From Lithospermum erythrorhizon (taxonomy: Eukaryota; Streptophyta; Magnoliopsida; Boraginales; Boraginaceae), in NCBI GenBank assembly GCA_019722365.1, contig JADFUC010001382.1, positions 1 to 64,000 on the forward strand: a DNA stretch of 64,000 bases. Direction: 5' to 3'. Shown one piece after another: positions 12,761-24,302 of this stretch. Both the position numbers and the translations under genes were made by a program. Under the pieces are notes generated by a model, which saw nothing but the letters and a program-made list of their open reading frames with translations, was not told the DNA's origin and ran no database searches. Within the stretch, counting starts at the first letter, position 1. Each line of letters begins with the position of its first letter.

Positions 12761-14700
12761 ATACCATTTAGATCAAACATATGGTATTTCAAATGAATCC
12801 ACATGATGCCATCAGAGTAAATACCCATGGAATTTCGCATCCATCAAACACATGACATTTAACTCAAGTACTATGGTATTTCATATGAAATTTTATGACA
12901 ACATTGAATAAATATAATTTCGAGGCCAACATGTTGATTTTATGATATTTAGTTTTGATATTTAGAATACAATGTTGTCTAGAAATACAATAATTTGGTT
13001 ATTATGTAAGTTGGAAATATAAGATACTACGAGATTGAAACCTATGGTATTTCATATTAAGTTTATGATACCATTGAATAAACATCGATTTCATAATTCA
13101 TAAAAAATGACATGAACCTATCTATGGTATTTTCATATGAATTTTAGGATATCATTGCATAAATATGAATTGTATTTCTATTTTCAAGAAACATGACATG
13201 ACACAAAAGCTATGGTATTTTTGATGAACGATACCATTGCCTAACTATGTGCGGAAGAAATATAAGCTCTATTACTTTAAATGCCACAAAGGGGAAAGTC
13301 ATGTTCATACGTTGGGAGCATTTCACATGGTCATCGCCAAAATTTCCACAACAACATTATAATGCAAGTTGTGGCTTTTGTTATGAGTACATGTAAGACT
13401 CGGTATTGTCGTTGGCTAAATAAATATAATCATTCAAAGATTCGCTTCAAATACAAGATTAATACGCTAAAGTTCTACAAAATACATGAATTCCGGGTGA
13501 TCAACTTGACATATGAACTAGCCAATGCTAGCAATTCACTTCACAATACTATATGGGGAATGCCAATACAACACCATTTGCAAAAGTAGACGAAATGGAG
13601 AAATTGATAAAACCAAAAGCGAGAAGTAAAAATGAAGGAGGAAAGAAGTAGATTAGTACATGAATTCAAATTGTTAGGCATGAATAAAGTTACATATTCT
13701 TTATCTTATGAGATTTATTCTACTACATTTAATTATTTTGATTTAAATAAAATATCTACACCATTTATCATCGTGATTTTAGAATATCATGCCACAGCTT
13801 ATGTAATGGTATTTGATAATTGATCATTCATACCATAATGGAATTTAAAACTCAAGGAAAACTTAGAACTATGATAAGGAATAAATAAATATAAAAAATA
13901 ATCATATAATGAAGTTGTTGAGATATTTTTACTCATTAATTAAATCATAAAATATTAGGTAAGAAAATTATAAGACATCATCATCAAGACTATTATAAAT
14001 AAGACATCACCATCCATAATATGTTAAATAAGACATCACCATCCATACTATGTTAATAAGCAAGTATAAAATATTATAACTTGTGGAGATTAAGGTGTTT
14101 GGTGGAACTTAATAGTCATACCATAAATATAAAGAAACTATGAAATCAATGGTATGTTATTACATATTTGTATTGGATTTAGGACATATGATATTTGAGA
14201 ATCCAAATAGTTAAAACTTGAACAAATGCCATGTCAACCAATGTAATGTTACTATAATAGAAAATATCAATACCATCATTTAAAGATATATGGTTTTTAA
14301 TGAAATTAAATACATAAACATCACCATATCCATACCATGTTAAATAACACGTATAAAAAAATATTATAACTAAAAACTAAGTAGTCATAACATAAGACAA
14401 CATACCAAATAGTTTTCTAATATCATTTGAAGAAGACATATAGTATATGAGAACCAAATCAAATAAATGCATAATATCAAGGTAACAAATGTAATGGTAT
14501 TTCAATATATAAATTGTCCATACCACCATCTTACGTTATTATGGTTTTAATAAAACTAAATACATAATAAGCCATCACCATCCATATTATGTTAAATAAG
14601 TAAGTATCAAAATATTATACATAAGTAATATTAAGGTATTGCTGAACTTAGTAGTCATACCATAATATAACATAAAGAAACCCATGAAAAATTCAACAAT
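12760..14700. repeat. Degenerate AT-rich repeat field, two families
   Basis: From about 12770 to 13250 the phrase (C/A)TATGGTATTTCATATGAA, followed within 40 bp by TTATGATACCATTGAATAAA, recurs at least five times. From about 13960 to 14690 a longer unit recurs three times at roughly 250-290 bp spacing (about 14025, 14320, 14570). It runs CATCACCATCCATA-TATGTTAAATAAG, then AAATATTATAA, then TAGTCATACCATAA. ORFs inside (13281-13589, 13632-13823) show no recognisable motif. Confidence 0.6.
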
Positions 14701-16557
14701 CTGTATTTCAGAAGAAAAAAAATTATTTGAACACAAAGTGTCTTTGTCCTATCACTTTATTAGATAAAAAAAACAAGGCATATTAACATATTACAATGTT
14801 CTATGAAAAATATCATATTACAGTATCTAATGAAAAATTACGAAAACAATATTAGAGTATCTAACGAAAAACTACAAAAACAATCGAATATTGACGAATT
14901 AGTTGTCATGTTGATTAGAATTAATATGCTTAATATCTCGTGCTTAAGTTGTTGTTTCCACTTCAAATGCCTATCCTCAAGATTGGACATCAATATGAAT
15001 TTTGCTTCCCTCCCATAAGTACGATGTTTCTTGAACTTCAAAGACAACTTATACTCTTCCTCTCCATCTACTATAGAAAAACACTATACAAACACACTTA
15101 AGAATGAAACATTAAGTTAACAAAAATATTTAAAAACATGGCTGCACATATTTAACAAAAATATTTAAAAATATAAATACCATATGAAACTGAAACATGG
15201 TATTACACATACTATAGTGTATCTGAAAGACTACTAAGCTGAGTATTTACAACGAGAATCTACCTGAAAAAACATGGTGTTAACTTGACAAATCAACTAA
15301 AAATGCAAATATATCTTTGAGACAATGGAGAAAAATATTTGACTAAACCAAAAACAAAAATAACAAGAGGGGATAAAACTAACACGAAGCGGAGAGAGTT
15401 ATTCAATTGTAGATTTTGTGAAGTTAGAGTTAAGCAATTGCTAAACAATAACAAATGAACAAAATTCAGAAACATAATAAAAAAGAAACAAAACAAAAAA
15501 ATGAATAAAAAACTAACTAGGTTTACTCGAATTCGAACAATCATAATCATCTTCATCTCATTAGCCAAAACTACAATAAACATGATGAAAATCTTGTTTT
15601 AAAAACGATACATGATTCTGAAATATATATAAACATTAGAATAATTAATACCCTTTTTCGAATTCAAACAAGCGACCCTTACGTGTATTATATATATATA
15701 TATTGGATCCGTGATGATGAAGAATTAGAAAAATAAATTTTTTTTGTAAATTAGCGATGAAATGCGATTCTGTAGTATTACAAATTACTAACTAAAGAGT
15801 TGAACTCAAAACCTTCTTGTGGCCTTCAGGTCGAATCTTGTAGGCCCATTAGTAACCGGCTAGAAAAACCAAATTGAATGTTTTAAAATTTGAATTATGA
15901 ATGTAATACCATCTAAAAACAAACTACTCCGTATAACTTAAAAGGAAAAAGAAAAGGAAAGGAGAAAAGACATGAAATTCAAAAGAAAAAACGAAGAAAA
16001 ATGCATAAATCCGAATTACAATTACGGATGTATTTTATAAGCATGTTTTCTTAATGCAAACAACTTGAATATTAACTATTTGATAAAAAAATATCGATTC
16101 AATGATCAAGATCTTAATAAGTATATTATATATAGTAAGCAACTAATAGAAAACCTCTAATAATTTTCTCTATAATTCTTATATCGAAGTTTGACTTCAT
16201 ATTTAAACATTATTAAACAAAATTCTAAATGCCCAAATGACCTTTCATATGCCCGTCAGGCTGTTTGTTATCTGAAGCAAAAGCAGTAAGTGTTCGGGGT
16301 AAAATATTTATTTTTGCCACATTTGCTAAGTGTGTTAAAAAACATTTGGATGTGTATATATTGAATCCTCATCACAGAAAAGAAACAAAAAAATTCTATG
16401 AACTTAACCTACCCATTTTTAACTAGTAATAAATCACCCTATAAATTAACCAACACATTATTGGCGGGAAAATACACCCATAAGTAATAAATCCTTAAAT
16501 CCAACATCTGTAATTTCACATTTTACTTATTTTACTACTCACTATATATGTTATAGT
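14700..16557. other. Intergenic and upstream region of the DDR4-type gene
   Basis: AT-rich sequence with short incidental ORFs on both strands (14803-15583) and no recognised domain. It includes a (TA)n run at about 15688-15704. The last few hundred bases should hold the promoter of the downstream gene. The only TATATAT-like motif (about 16543) is too close to the start codon to be assigned as a TATA box. Confidence 0.4.
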
Positions 16558-19500
16558 ATGAGCGGCGCCACCCAAAAAGAAGTCTCTCCGCCGCCACCTA
16601 ACACGTCGGAGCTACGCCGGAAGCTTCGTGAGAAATGGGAGTTGGCTTCTGTTCTCAACTTCCTCCACGTATGATCATCATACATTTTTTAATCAAAAAT
16701 ATTATTTATTTCTTTAACTTCAAAATCATGTTCATAAATGTTTGATTATGTGTTTACCGTTTACGCGTATATAAAAATAGTATATGTTTGCTGGAAATTG
16801 TAGTATTTTAGTATAATGGGCGGACAACTTTATAGTGTATAAATAAATAAAAATATAAAAATTTAGGGGGCGAACAAAATAATTCATTAAAAATGCCTAT
16901 ATTTTTTCAAAAAATGTTTAATAGAATTATATTTTTTTAAAAATTAGGGAGCGATGGACGCCTATTTACTCCACTGGCCGGAAAACAGTAGAGTAACTAA
17001 AGGAGCTGGAGAGACAGTGAGTTGCCACCTATTCTTTTGAAAATTAAATTGTTTATTATTCATTTTTTCAAAAATTATTTTGCCCGCTTTTGTATGTTTT
17101 ATTATTTGTATGGTATGGGTTAATCGGTTCCCTTATATAAAAATCCTAGTTACGTCGAGTTTGTGTGTGTTGGTGTTTATGTTTGTAGAAGTAACTTCAA
17201 TTTTGTGCTATGATAGTTGTACGCAATGCTTGTATTTAGGCTGCTGTATGTAACTGTACAAAAAACAACCTTTTTCTTCTGTTAGTAGTACCTTGAAAGC
17301 CGAATGGAGGTGAAATGAGACGTTGTATCGATATAGCCGATCCCCCTTAGCGGAAAAACAGTGCTATGTAGTTGTACATTGAACTTAACCATCTGTAAGA
17401 TGATATATTAAAACGGAGTCTAAGTGATGGTGCTTGGCTGCACAATTTTTATCCTTCAGCTTATAAACCAAGAGTACTAAGGAGGATTGCGTATACACTA
17501 ATTTTGTTTCTTCCTGTCGGTCAAGAAATTGTTTGATGCCCCGATATACCTCATCGTTTGTTGCTAGATTCGATTAAGCTTGTCAATGCGTGCCTCGAAG
17601 TTCTACTGCGTAAAGTGGGGTAGGGCCGTAGGGGGGATTGGATAGTAGCAAATTACCCCGTGATGCTTGAGGGGAGGGTGTTCAGTTGACAGGAAATTAG
17701 TCTGTAGCTTAATTATTACCTATGCTTCTTAGCTTCAATTACCTTGCAATGGCTTAATGTTTGCACACTTGTAAATGCATTTATGAAGTCTTACATATAT
17801 GTTGTTTGAAGTGCTCACAACAATTAGAAAGAAAACTTAAGGAATTGTTACCTATTCTTAAGGTTTTCGAGCCAGTTATGAAGACCAAATTGAAGCTTTC
17901 AGCTGAAGATATTGAAACTGGTCTCATTGAATTCAACGATTCACTTGTTCAGCTTCACATAGCACTTTTGAAGGTATTTCACTTTTCCTTTTCATGTCAT
18001 TTGAGTGTTTGGTCCGCATTTGACCAACTACAGTTGCTTATGAGTTGATATATGCATATGTTATGCAAAAGCAGAGAGCCTATTAATTTTTCTCCTTTTG
18101 GCTTTTGTGTGAAAATCATCTGAGAGATCTATGAGTGCATATCATATATACATAGGTTTTCTCTATGGGATTGCTATTCTATAGATAATGGCCAAGCTTG
18201 ATGCACCAATGGTGTGTTTTATTATTCTATAGATAATGGCCAAGTTTGATGCACCAATGGTGTGTTTTATTATAAATAAAGTTAAATGATTTATTTTCAA
18301 ATAACTTAATAAGCATACACCTCATACATTTATTGTAATCACGGTGTTCAAGTAGTCAGCCATATTCACTCATCTACACGAAGTAAACTTTTGCATGTTA
18401 TCACTTACATGGAGTATTATGTAAGTTTTTAAATGAGTGAATCTGAAAATCCAAAAGAGAATCACGCTAATGATAATCTGTAGACTTATCTAACACACTC
18501 ACACTGCAGATTTCTAGTAGGAGCATGGCCTACTTAAGAAGAACCCTAACCTGACATATTTATGGAGTTATCGAAAATCTTTTTTGCTTACCAATCAGTG
18601 TGAATCAGTATGTCTTGCATGATAGATTAGAACATGATTTTTGGTGACTTAAATTCAGTTTAGAAAGTGTATTTTTATCGTTGTATATGTGAATGAAAAA
18701 TACAATTAAGTGCATCTGTAAAGGTATTTCTTAGAGCAAGCAGGCAGGCCTACCTAGAAATATTCTTTTTTACATATTTATATATCTATTAATTTGATTT
18801 GGATGAATGGTCTCGGTAAATTTGATATGGATGAATGATCTCTTCATGCAAACTATGTCAGGGCATAACCAAAAGCAAATTTCTGGATGGTTCTGAAGCC
18901 TGGGTGTTGGCTTTGTCTAGGGTACTTCAGTCGTGGTGGCCATGGGTATGGTATCCTGAATCTTAGTTGCTGTTCAGAATTTTGTTTAGATTCAAATAAG
19001 TTATACTTTCTTTCAGGTTGCTGAAGGTGACTTTCCGTTGAGTACAACAAAAGGGTATTGTATTCCATCTTCAGTCAATGAATTCTAGTCACATTGTTAA
19101 ATACTGTTACACAGTTTTCACTTTCATCCATGATATTAAGCAGAGAGGAGCTATCCAGATACAAAAAACTTGATCCAACAATTCGTTTGCTTGTTCTGAA
19201 ATCCGTCTGTGAAGTTCGAGCTACTGTACAATATTTTCTCTCTTGTTATGTTTCTACATTCACATAATTTTTCTTAGTTTATATGGTTGTTTGGTTATGT
19301 CATCTTTCCCAAAAAGATTTAAGATTGTTATATTTATTGTTTTCCACTACAGCAAGATGATATAGTTTCCTTTATCAATGAGTCAATCAAAGTAGAAACT
19401 GAAGTTTCAAAATTCAGAAAAGAAAAACTTGCAGATGAAAATGGAACTGCATACTGGCAAGTTATTGTTTGTTCTTTTAAATATTTAATGGATAATCCAT

Positions 19501-21985
19501 AAAAGCTAACTAGACTTCGTCCCCTTTCTTAATCTAGGTATGACGGCAATGAGATTATTGGTCATAGATTATATAAGGAAGTTCACCAGTTTGGAAAGCA
19601 AATAAAGTTAAGGGGAAAAAAGGCTATATCAGATATCTATTCCCAGTGGGAAACAGTTGCAACCAATCTTGAGGAATTCCATTGTGTAATGGTGAGATAT
19701 ATCTTACTATTAATCTTTGAGTGGTTGAATCATTGATTACCTGATCCTTATCATCAATTAGGATGAGTTTGCATCTAGTGAACTCAAATCAGAAGTTTCT
19801 GTTAGCAAGACTTTGGGGGTAAAAGTTATTCCTGCTCTGGAGAAAATTGAGAAGGTTAGTTCACTTTTCAAATGAACAAGTCTGAGTGCCCATTTTACCC
19901 TTCTCTTTTCCTTGTCTAGTTATGTGTACAAATAGTTTGACATTTGCTTCGCCTTTCAATATCTTGGTCATCTCTGAATCTGACAGAAGAAACAAAGAGC
20001 TTTGAAACAGCTTGAGAATCAAAATGCAGTGCCCTGTGCGTATTTATCTTCAAGATTAACCCGGTCTTCACGCAACTCAAAGCCTATCAGTTACACATAT
20101 GGTAAACCCTAAGAACTTCATATGGCGGAGTTTCAGGCTTGCATTTGCTTTAGTGTTACAAATGTCATTTATCAATACAAAGTTTATTGTTCTCCATTCT
20201 AAACTTTTACTCTCCTGATTGCATTTATCAATATAAAGTGTCTGCTGTATTCCATTCATAACTTTAACTCTCCTATTGTTTGGCTACTCATAATGAAACT
20301 AATCAAATATAACTGCCGGAAAGAGTTGGATATTACCCTGGATATAGCAAACATCGAGGGTGATGACTAATAATGACCCCTCTTTGCATACACAATTGAA
20401 AACATGACCTCTTTATTCTTTCTTGGATTATCATCATGTAAGTAGTCAAATCTGTGCATCCGTTTCACTTACTTTTTATGGAAATGTTTTCCTGTTTCTA
20501 ACTTTGGGGAATCATTTGTTTCCATTCTGTTATGGTCAACGCTTCAACCCTTAGTCTGCCCATCCATGTTGTTTCTTCTGCAGCCTTGCATTACTCTGTC
20601 ATGTTGTAACTACGATTATAATTTGAGAAAAACAAAGAAAAGGTTAATGGTTTTGGAAAGTGTTTACAATGATTGTTGGCATATAACAGAAGTCAAAACT
20701 GTAGAACCTACACATCTTTTGGTGCAAGCTCTTTGAAAGCTCTTTTGCTGCATAAGATAAATTAGATACATCTACAGAAACTGCTTACAATAATTTCTTT
20801 TTCAGATGAGTATGACAAAGCCATCAAAGAAGCAATCAAAGTAACACAGTTAGTTTTCTCATCTTTTTTAATGTATTGGTTTTTCCATGTGCTGTTTATT
20901 TTATTTTTATCTGAATGTTTCCACAATGTATTCATTTTCAGTGTTTGGGGGTTCTTTACTCTTAAATATTGACTATATGAGATAATTATTCTTTGCAGAA
21001 AAAATTAATATCTATCTGGAGAAGTAATCGAAGCTAGAATATATTACTTCCCCTGTTCTCATTTGAATGGCCTAAGTAGTATATAAAGAGGAGTATATGT
21101 GTTATGCCACACATAAATTGGCAGTTGCTTCCCAATTTTGAAGAATTTGATATGGTACTCTTTTCACATATTTTTCAGATGAATCTTTTATTTGAATCAA
21201 TGTCAAAACAAAAGGGGGAAAAGGAGAAGGTTCTTTCCTATGTGCCTGCATATGCACAATGTTGCAAAATATTTTAATAATCTCTGTTTAATTACTTTTT
21301 AGGGGCACCAAAGTGAGTTTGTATTTACATAATTGTCAATCTGAAGATTGAATTGATTAGATCTCTAGCCTGAACCTAGCTTAAGCTCTGCTTGTTCTTG
21401 AACAGGAATCAGAAGATAGGTGAAAACCCAAGGAGTGGTATGCATAGAACAGCCTCAACTGAGGTGCCCCATGAAATTTTGGACTCACCACCAGACAGCT
21501 CATCTGAAAGTGATTCAGATATTGATGGGCATCTTGGAGGCAATGATGTTGATTATAGCAGTGATGGTGTTGATGATAGCAGTGATGGTGTGTGCGAGAA
21601 TGAAGAAGATATTACAGATGTAGATAAAGACGAGGCTAGTGATTTTGACGAACAAAGTAACAACTTAAGAACAAGGGGCGAAATAGGATGCTCTATCCAT
21701 ATACCCAGAGGTTCACGTTTTAGCAACAGACTTGCTAGAATTGCTGGTCATGGTGCTCCAGAAAGTATAAACGTAAATGCAAAAAACAGATTGAGGCAAA
21801 GGCCATCAGTTAACACTGCCTTTGAGTGTTCTGTTCCTGATTCCGAAGAGGAACAGTTGTCCAACAGCAGTAGCAAGTATATTGTTCCTGATTCAGAAGA
21901 TGAGCAGTTGTCCAACAGCAGTAGCAAGAAAGTTGTTCCTGATTCCGAAGAGGAGAATTCGTCCAACAGCAGTAGCATGGCTTAG
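16558..21985 (+). CDS. DDR4: DDT/WHIM-domain chromatin protein, DDR4-like, 12 exons, 516 aa
   Basis: Predicted exons: 16558-16668, 17863-17973, 18862-18945, 19017-19054, 19144-19225, 19353-19456, 19538-19691, 19762-19854, 19987-20101, 20806-20840, 21179-21229, 21413-21985. They sum to 1551 nt with every phase consistent. The start is the first ATG (MSGATQKEV), followed directly by the conserved ELRRKLREKWELASVLNFLH. Residues about 20-100 form a DDT domain. A WHIM-type region follows (WWPWVAEGDF, LSRYKKLDPTIRLLVLKSVC, then YWYDGNEIIGHRLYKEV at about 175-195). DDT proteins of this type pair with ISWI remodellers in plants, so a nuclear role is inferred. The tail is acidic and Ser-rich and ends in three VPDSE(E/D)E repeats. 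Intron 6 is GC-AG (TACTG/GCAAGT); the others are GT-AG. The 17-codon exon 11 and the 12th-exon acceptor are the least certain parts. Confidence 0.88.
18175..18270 (+). repeat. Tandem 48-bp duplication in intron 2 of the DDR4-like gene
   Basis: Two adjacent units (18175-18222, 18223-18270) beginning TATTCTATAGATAATGGCC differ at one visible base (AAGCTTG versus AAGTTTG). It is intronic, so no effect on the product is expected. Confidence 0.9.
21830..21980 (+). repeat. Coding acidic repeat in the DDR4-like C-terminus
   Basis: Three in-frame units of 17-18 codons encode VPDSEEEQLSNSSSK, VPDSEDEQLSNSSSK and VPDSEEENSSNSSS. Each has a hydrophobic start followed by Ser/Asp/Glu. This resembles casein-kinase-2 target patches and, loosely, SUMO-interaction motifs. 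That functional reading is inference. Confidence 0.85.
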
Positions 21986-22825
21986 GACCTGAGAAGTTCA
22001 GCATGTAGCTGTAGACGATGATTTTTGATATTTTTGTGCATACAATGGCGAATTGTTAAAGAAGCAAAGGAACATGACTTCTACGAATCAAATCCATTGC
22101 AATGCTAGATCTATGTTTTTGGATATAGTTGGTCAGCAGTCGGCACTGTGAGAATGGTTCTGCTCTGATGTATGATACATCCCATTTTGTACATTTGTAG
22201 TCGTTTCTATTGTCCATCAGTTTGAGCAATTTTCAAAAAGAAAATCTATAATCTATATATATTCACTCCTTCCAGAAAGCAGGCAGTCGAATTTCGAAGT
22301 TTTGATGATTGAATTTTTAGATGAGTTTAGCTATTTTCATATACTTGCATGCCTATAATATAAATTGAAAAAAGCAATTCCATTGCTTACGATACATGCT
22401 CAATTTGTCTGAGCTATCCCCAACTTTTAATTGCTTTTGAAACTAACTATTGTTTCAAATTGTCCCTCAATCTTTTTTAACACCAAATAGAACTTGAGGC
22501 GATGTGTTGTGAAATGTCTTCTCTCATTTATTCTTGTCATATAAGTTTAAAAGTGTTTATTAAAGAGGAACAGTGGTTTCTTATTCTCAAGGAGAGAAAA
22601 CCAATGAAAATAAGAATATTATGTGATAAAATAATGATGTTAAAGAATTAATTTAAAGTTCAATCTGAAATGTTGTCTTGAAAAAGGTAGCGATCAAGTA
22701 AGGAACAAAAAAATTTTCTACATAATCAAATAAATAGGAACGGAGAAAGTAATTAAGTGTGTGTGGAGAATAGCGGAATTTCATAATAATGTGCCTTGTA
22801 AAAGTTGGGATGTTAATAGCGGGAT
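21986..22825. other. 3' flank of the DDR4-like gene
   Basis: Presumed 3' UTR followed by AT-rich spacer. No ORF of note and no clear AATAAA near the stop codon. The end of this stretch (AGGAACGGAGAAAGTAA, about 22736) resembles one terminus of a Stowaway MITE, but no matching left end was found. Confidence 0.4.
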
Positions 22826-22839
22826 TTAGGCACGTGGCC

Positions 22840-23110
22840 GAACTTGATAGTTCGGTTCGGTTCGCATTATTCGACTCGAAATAGTTCGGCTCGTTGCTCG
22901 GTTCGCGCTGCCAAGCGTGAAGCCTTGACGTTAAATCACGGGGTTCGGCCAGATAGGACCCGAGCAGTCTTAACAGTTCGGTCGGTCCATTTATCCCCGG
23001 CCCCTGCAGCCCATTCTTCTACCTCCCCCCGCCAAGGCTCGTATATATTCCCCTGAGGCCCTGCTTTAGGCCCATACAGCCTGGGGCTCGGCCCTCGTGA
23101 TACCCCAATC
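22840..23110. repeat. GC-rich subterminal region of first hAT
   Basis: Repeated GTTCGG/CGGTTCGG and GGCTCG motifs in an otherwise AT-rich region; related CCGAAC motifs recur at 27640-27835 in the opposite sense. In hAT elements, subterminal repeats are transposase binding sites, so that is the likely role. The local ORF (22844-23056) is incidental. Confidence 0.5.
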
Positions 23111-23369
23111 CCTTTACCCGCTTTAAACCCACCATTACAAGTTCTGAATCCTCTACTGCTTCATGACTCTCCTGCCACAACCCCCGCTTTTGAGTCGTTT
23201 CGATTCGTTTCCATTTCCTGTGTGAGCCGTGTCCTCGCTTTTGTCTTACCGCGTATGCGATTGAACCCCATAACTTGATTCAGTTTTCGATTCCTACTGA
23301 TGGTATATCCTTGCATGTTTTGATTTGAGTCACTTTTGTTTTTTTGGGGTTGCATGTATGTTGTTACTT

Positions 23370-23640
23370 GTAAAATATATGTTTTGAGTTTGTGTTTGAG
23401 TTTTGACTTTTGAGTTTCACTTTTGAGTTTCAGTGTTGACTTTGAGTTTTGACTTTGGTTTTGACCTTGAGTTTTGAGTTTTGAGTTTGAGTTTTGAGTT
23501 TGAGTTTTTGAGTTTTTGTGTTGAGATCTTGGGTTTTTATTTTCGATTTTTGTGATTTGAGTTCAGGATCTTGAGTTTTGACTTCTCGATTTTGAGTTTT
23601 GAGTTTTTTGAATTTTCGATCTTGAGTTTTTGTTTCGATT
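23370..23640 (+). repeat. GAGTTTT(GA/T) microsatellite-like block
   Basis: Irregular repetition of GAGTTTTGA, GAGTTTGAG and GACTTTTGA over about 270 bp. No coding potential seen. Confidence 0.85.
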
Positions 23641-23689
23641 TGAAATAAACTAGGTTTGTGGTTTAATTGATAAGGGTTTATGGTTTAAT

Positions 23690-24240
23690 AAAATTGGGGT
23701 TGAAAATATGAGATTTCATTTAGTTAATTAGTTTTAATTAAATTCGGGACTTAAAATTAATTAGGGTTTCAATGTTTAATTTAATTAGGGTTTTCGATCA
23801 ATTAGGGTTTAATTAAATTGGGGATTTGTAAATAATTAGGGTTTCTGGTTTAATTGATTAGGGTTTAATTGATTAGGGTTTAATTAGAATTGGGGTTTGA
23901 AATAATTAGGGTTTCACTAGTTTAATACGATTAGGGTTTGATTAAATTGGGGGGTTTGAAATAATTAAGTTTTCTTGTTTAATTGATTAGAGGTTTAAGC
24001 TTCAATTAGGGTTTAATTGGGGGTTTGGAAATAATTATAGGGTTTCACAGTTTAATACGATTAGGGTTTGATTAAATTGGGGTTTGGAAATAATTAGGGT
24101 TTTTTTTCTTGTTTAATTCAATTAGGGTTTAACTCGATTAGGGTTTAATTAAATTGGGGTTTATGAAATTAGGGTTTAAGTAGTTTAATTCGATTAGGGG
24201 ACAGTTAAATTAGGGATTTGAACATAATTCGGGTTTTTTA
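23690..24240 (+). repeat. TTAGGGTTTAATT minisatellite
   Basis: About twelve degenerate units combining AATTAGGGTTTAATT, AAATTGGGGTTTGAAAT and GTTTAATTCGATTAGGG. Each contains the hexamer TTAGGG followed by TTT, the same core as the plant telomere repeat TTTAGGG, but units are interrupted by AATTAAATT. This is therefore not a true telomeric tract. It lies just upstream of the hAT transposase start. Confidence 0.8.
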
Positions 24241-24302
24241 CGCCAAATTTGTGGCTGAATTATCTTTTACGTTATCTTTTCATTCTTTCGGCATCCGCGA
24301 TG

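Noticed and set aside
21000..21045. Extra exon of the DDR4-like gene (KKLISIWR)
   Set aside because: The AG before it is good, but the frame hits a stop and its only donor gives a phase that fails with either acceptor of the last exon. The model with exon 21179-21229 closes all phases.
21748..22004. Minus-strand ORFs rich in Leu/Cys (LLLLDNCSSSESG)
   Set aside because: Antisense shadow of the acidic Ser-rich repeat in the DDR4-like C-terminus.
23690..24240. Interstitial telomere tract
   Set aside because: Units are not contiguous TTTAGGG copies; spacers of AATTAAATT break the pattern, so a minisatellite is the better description.
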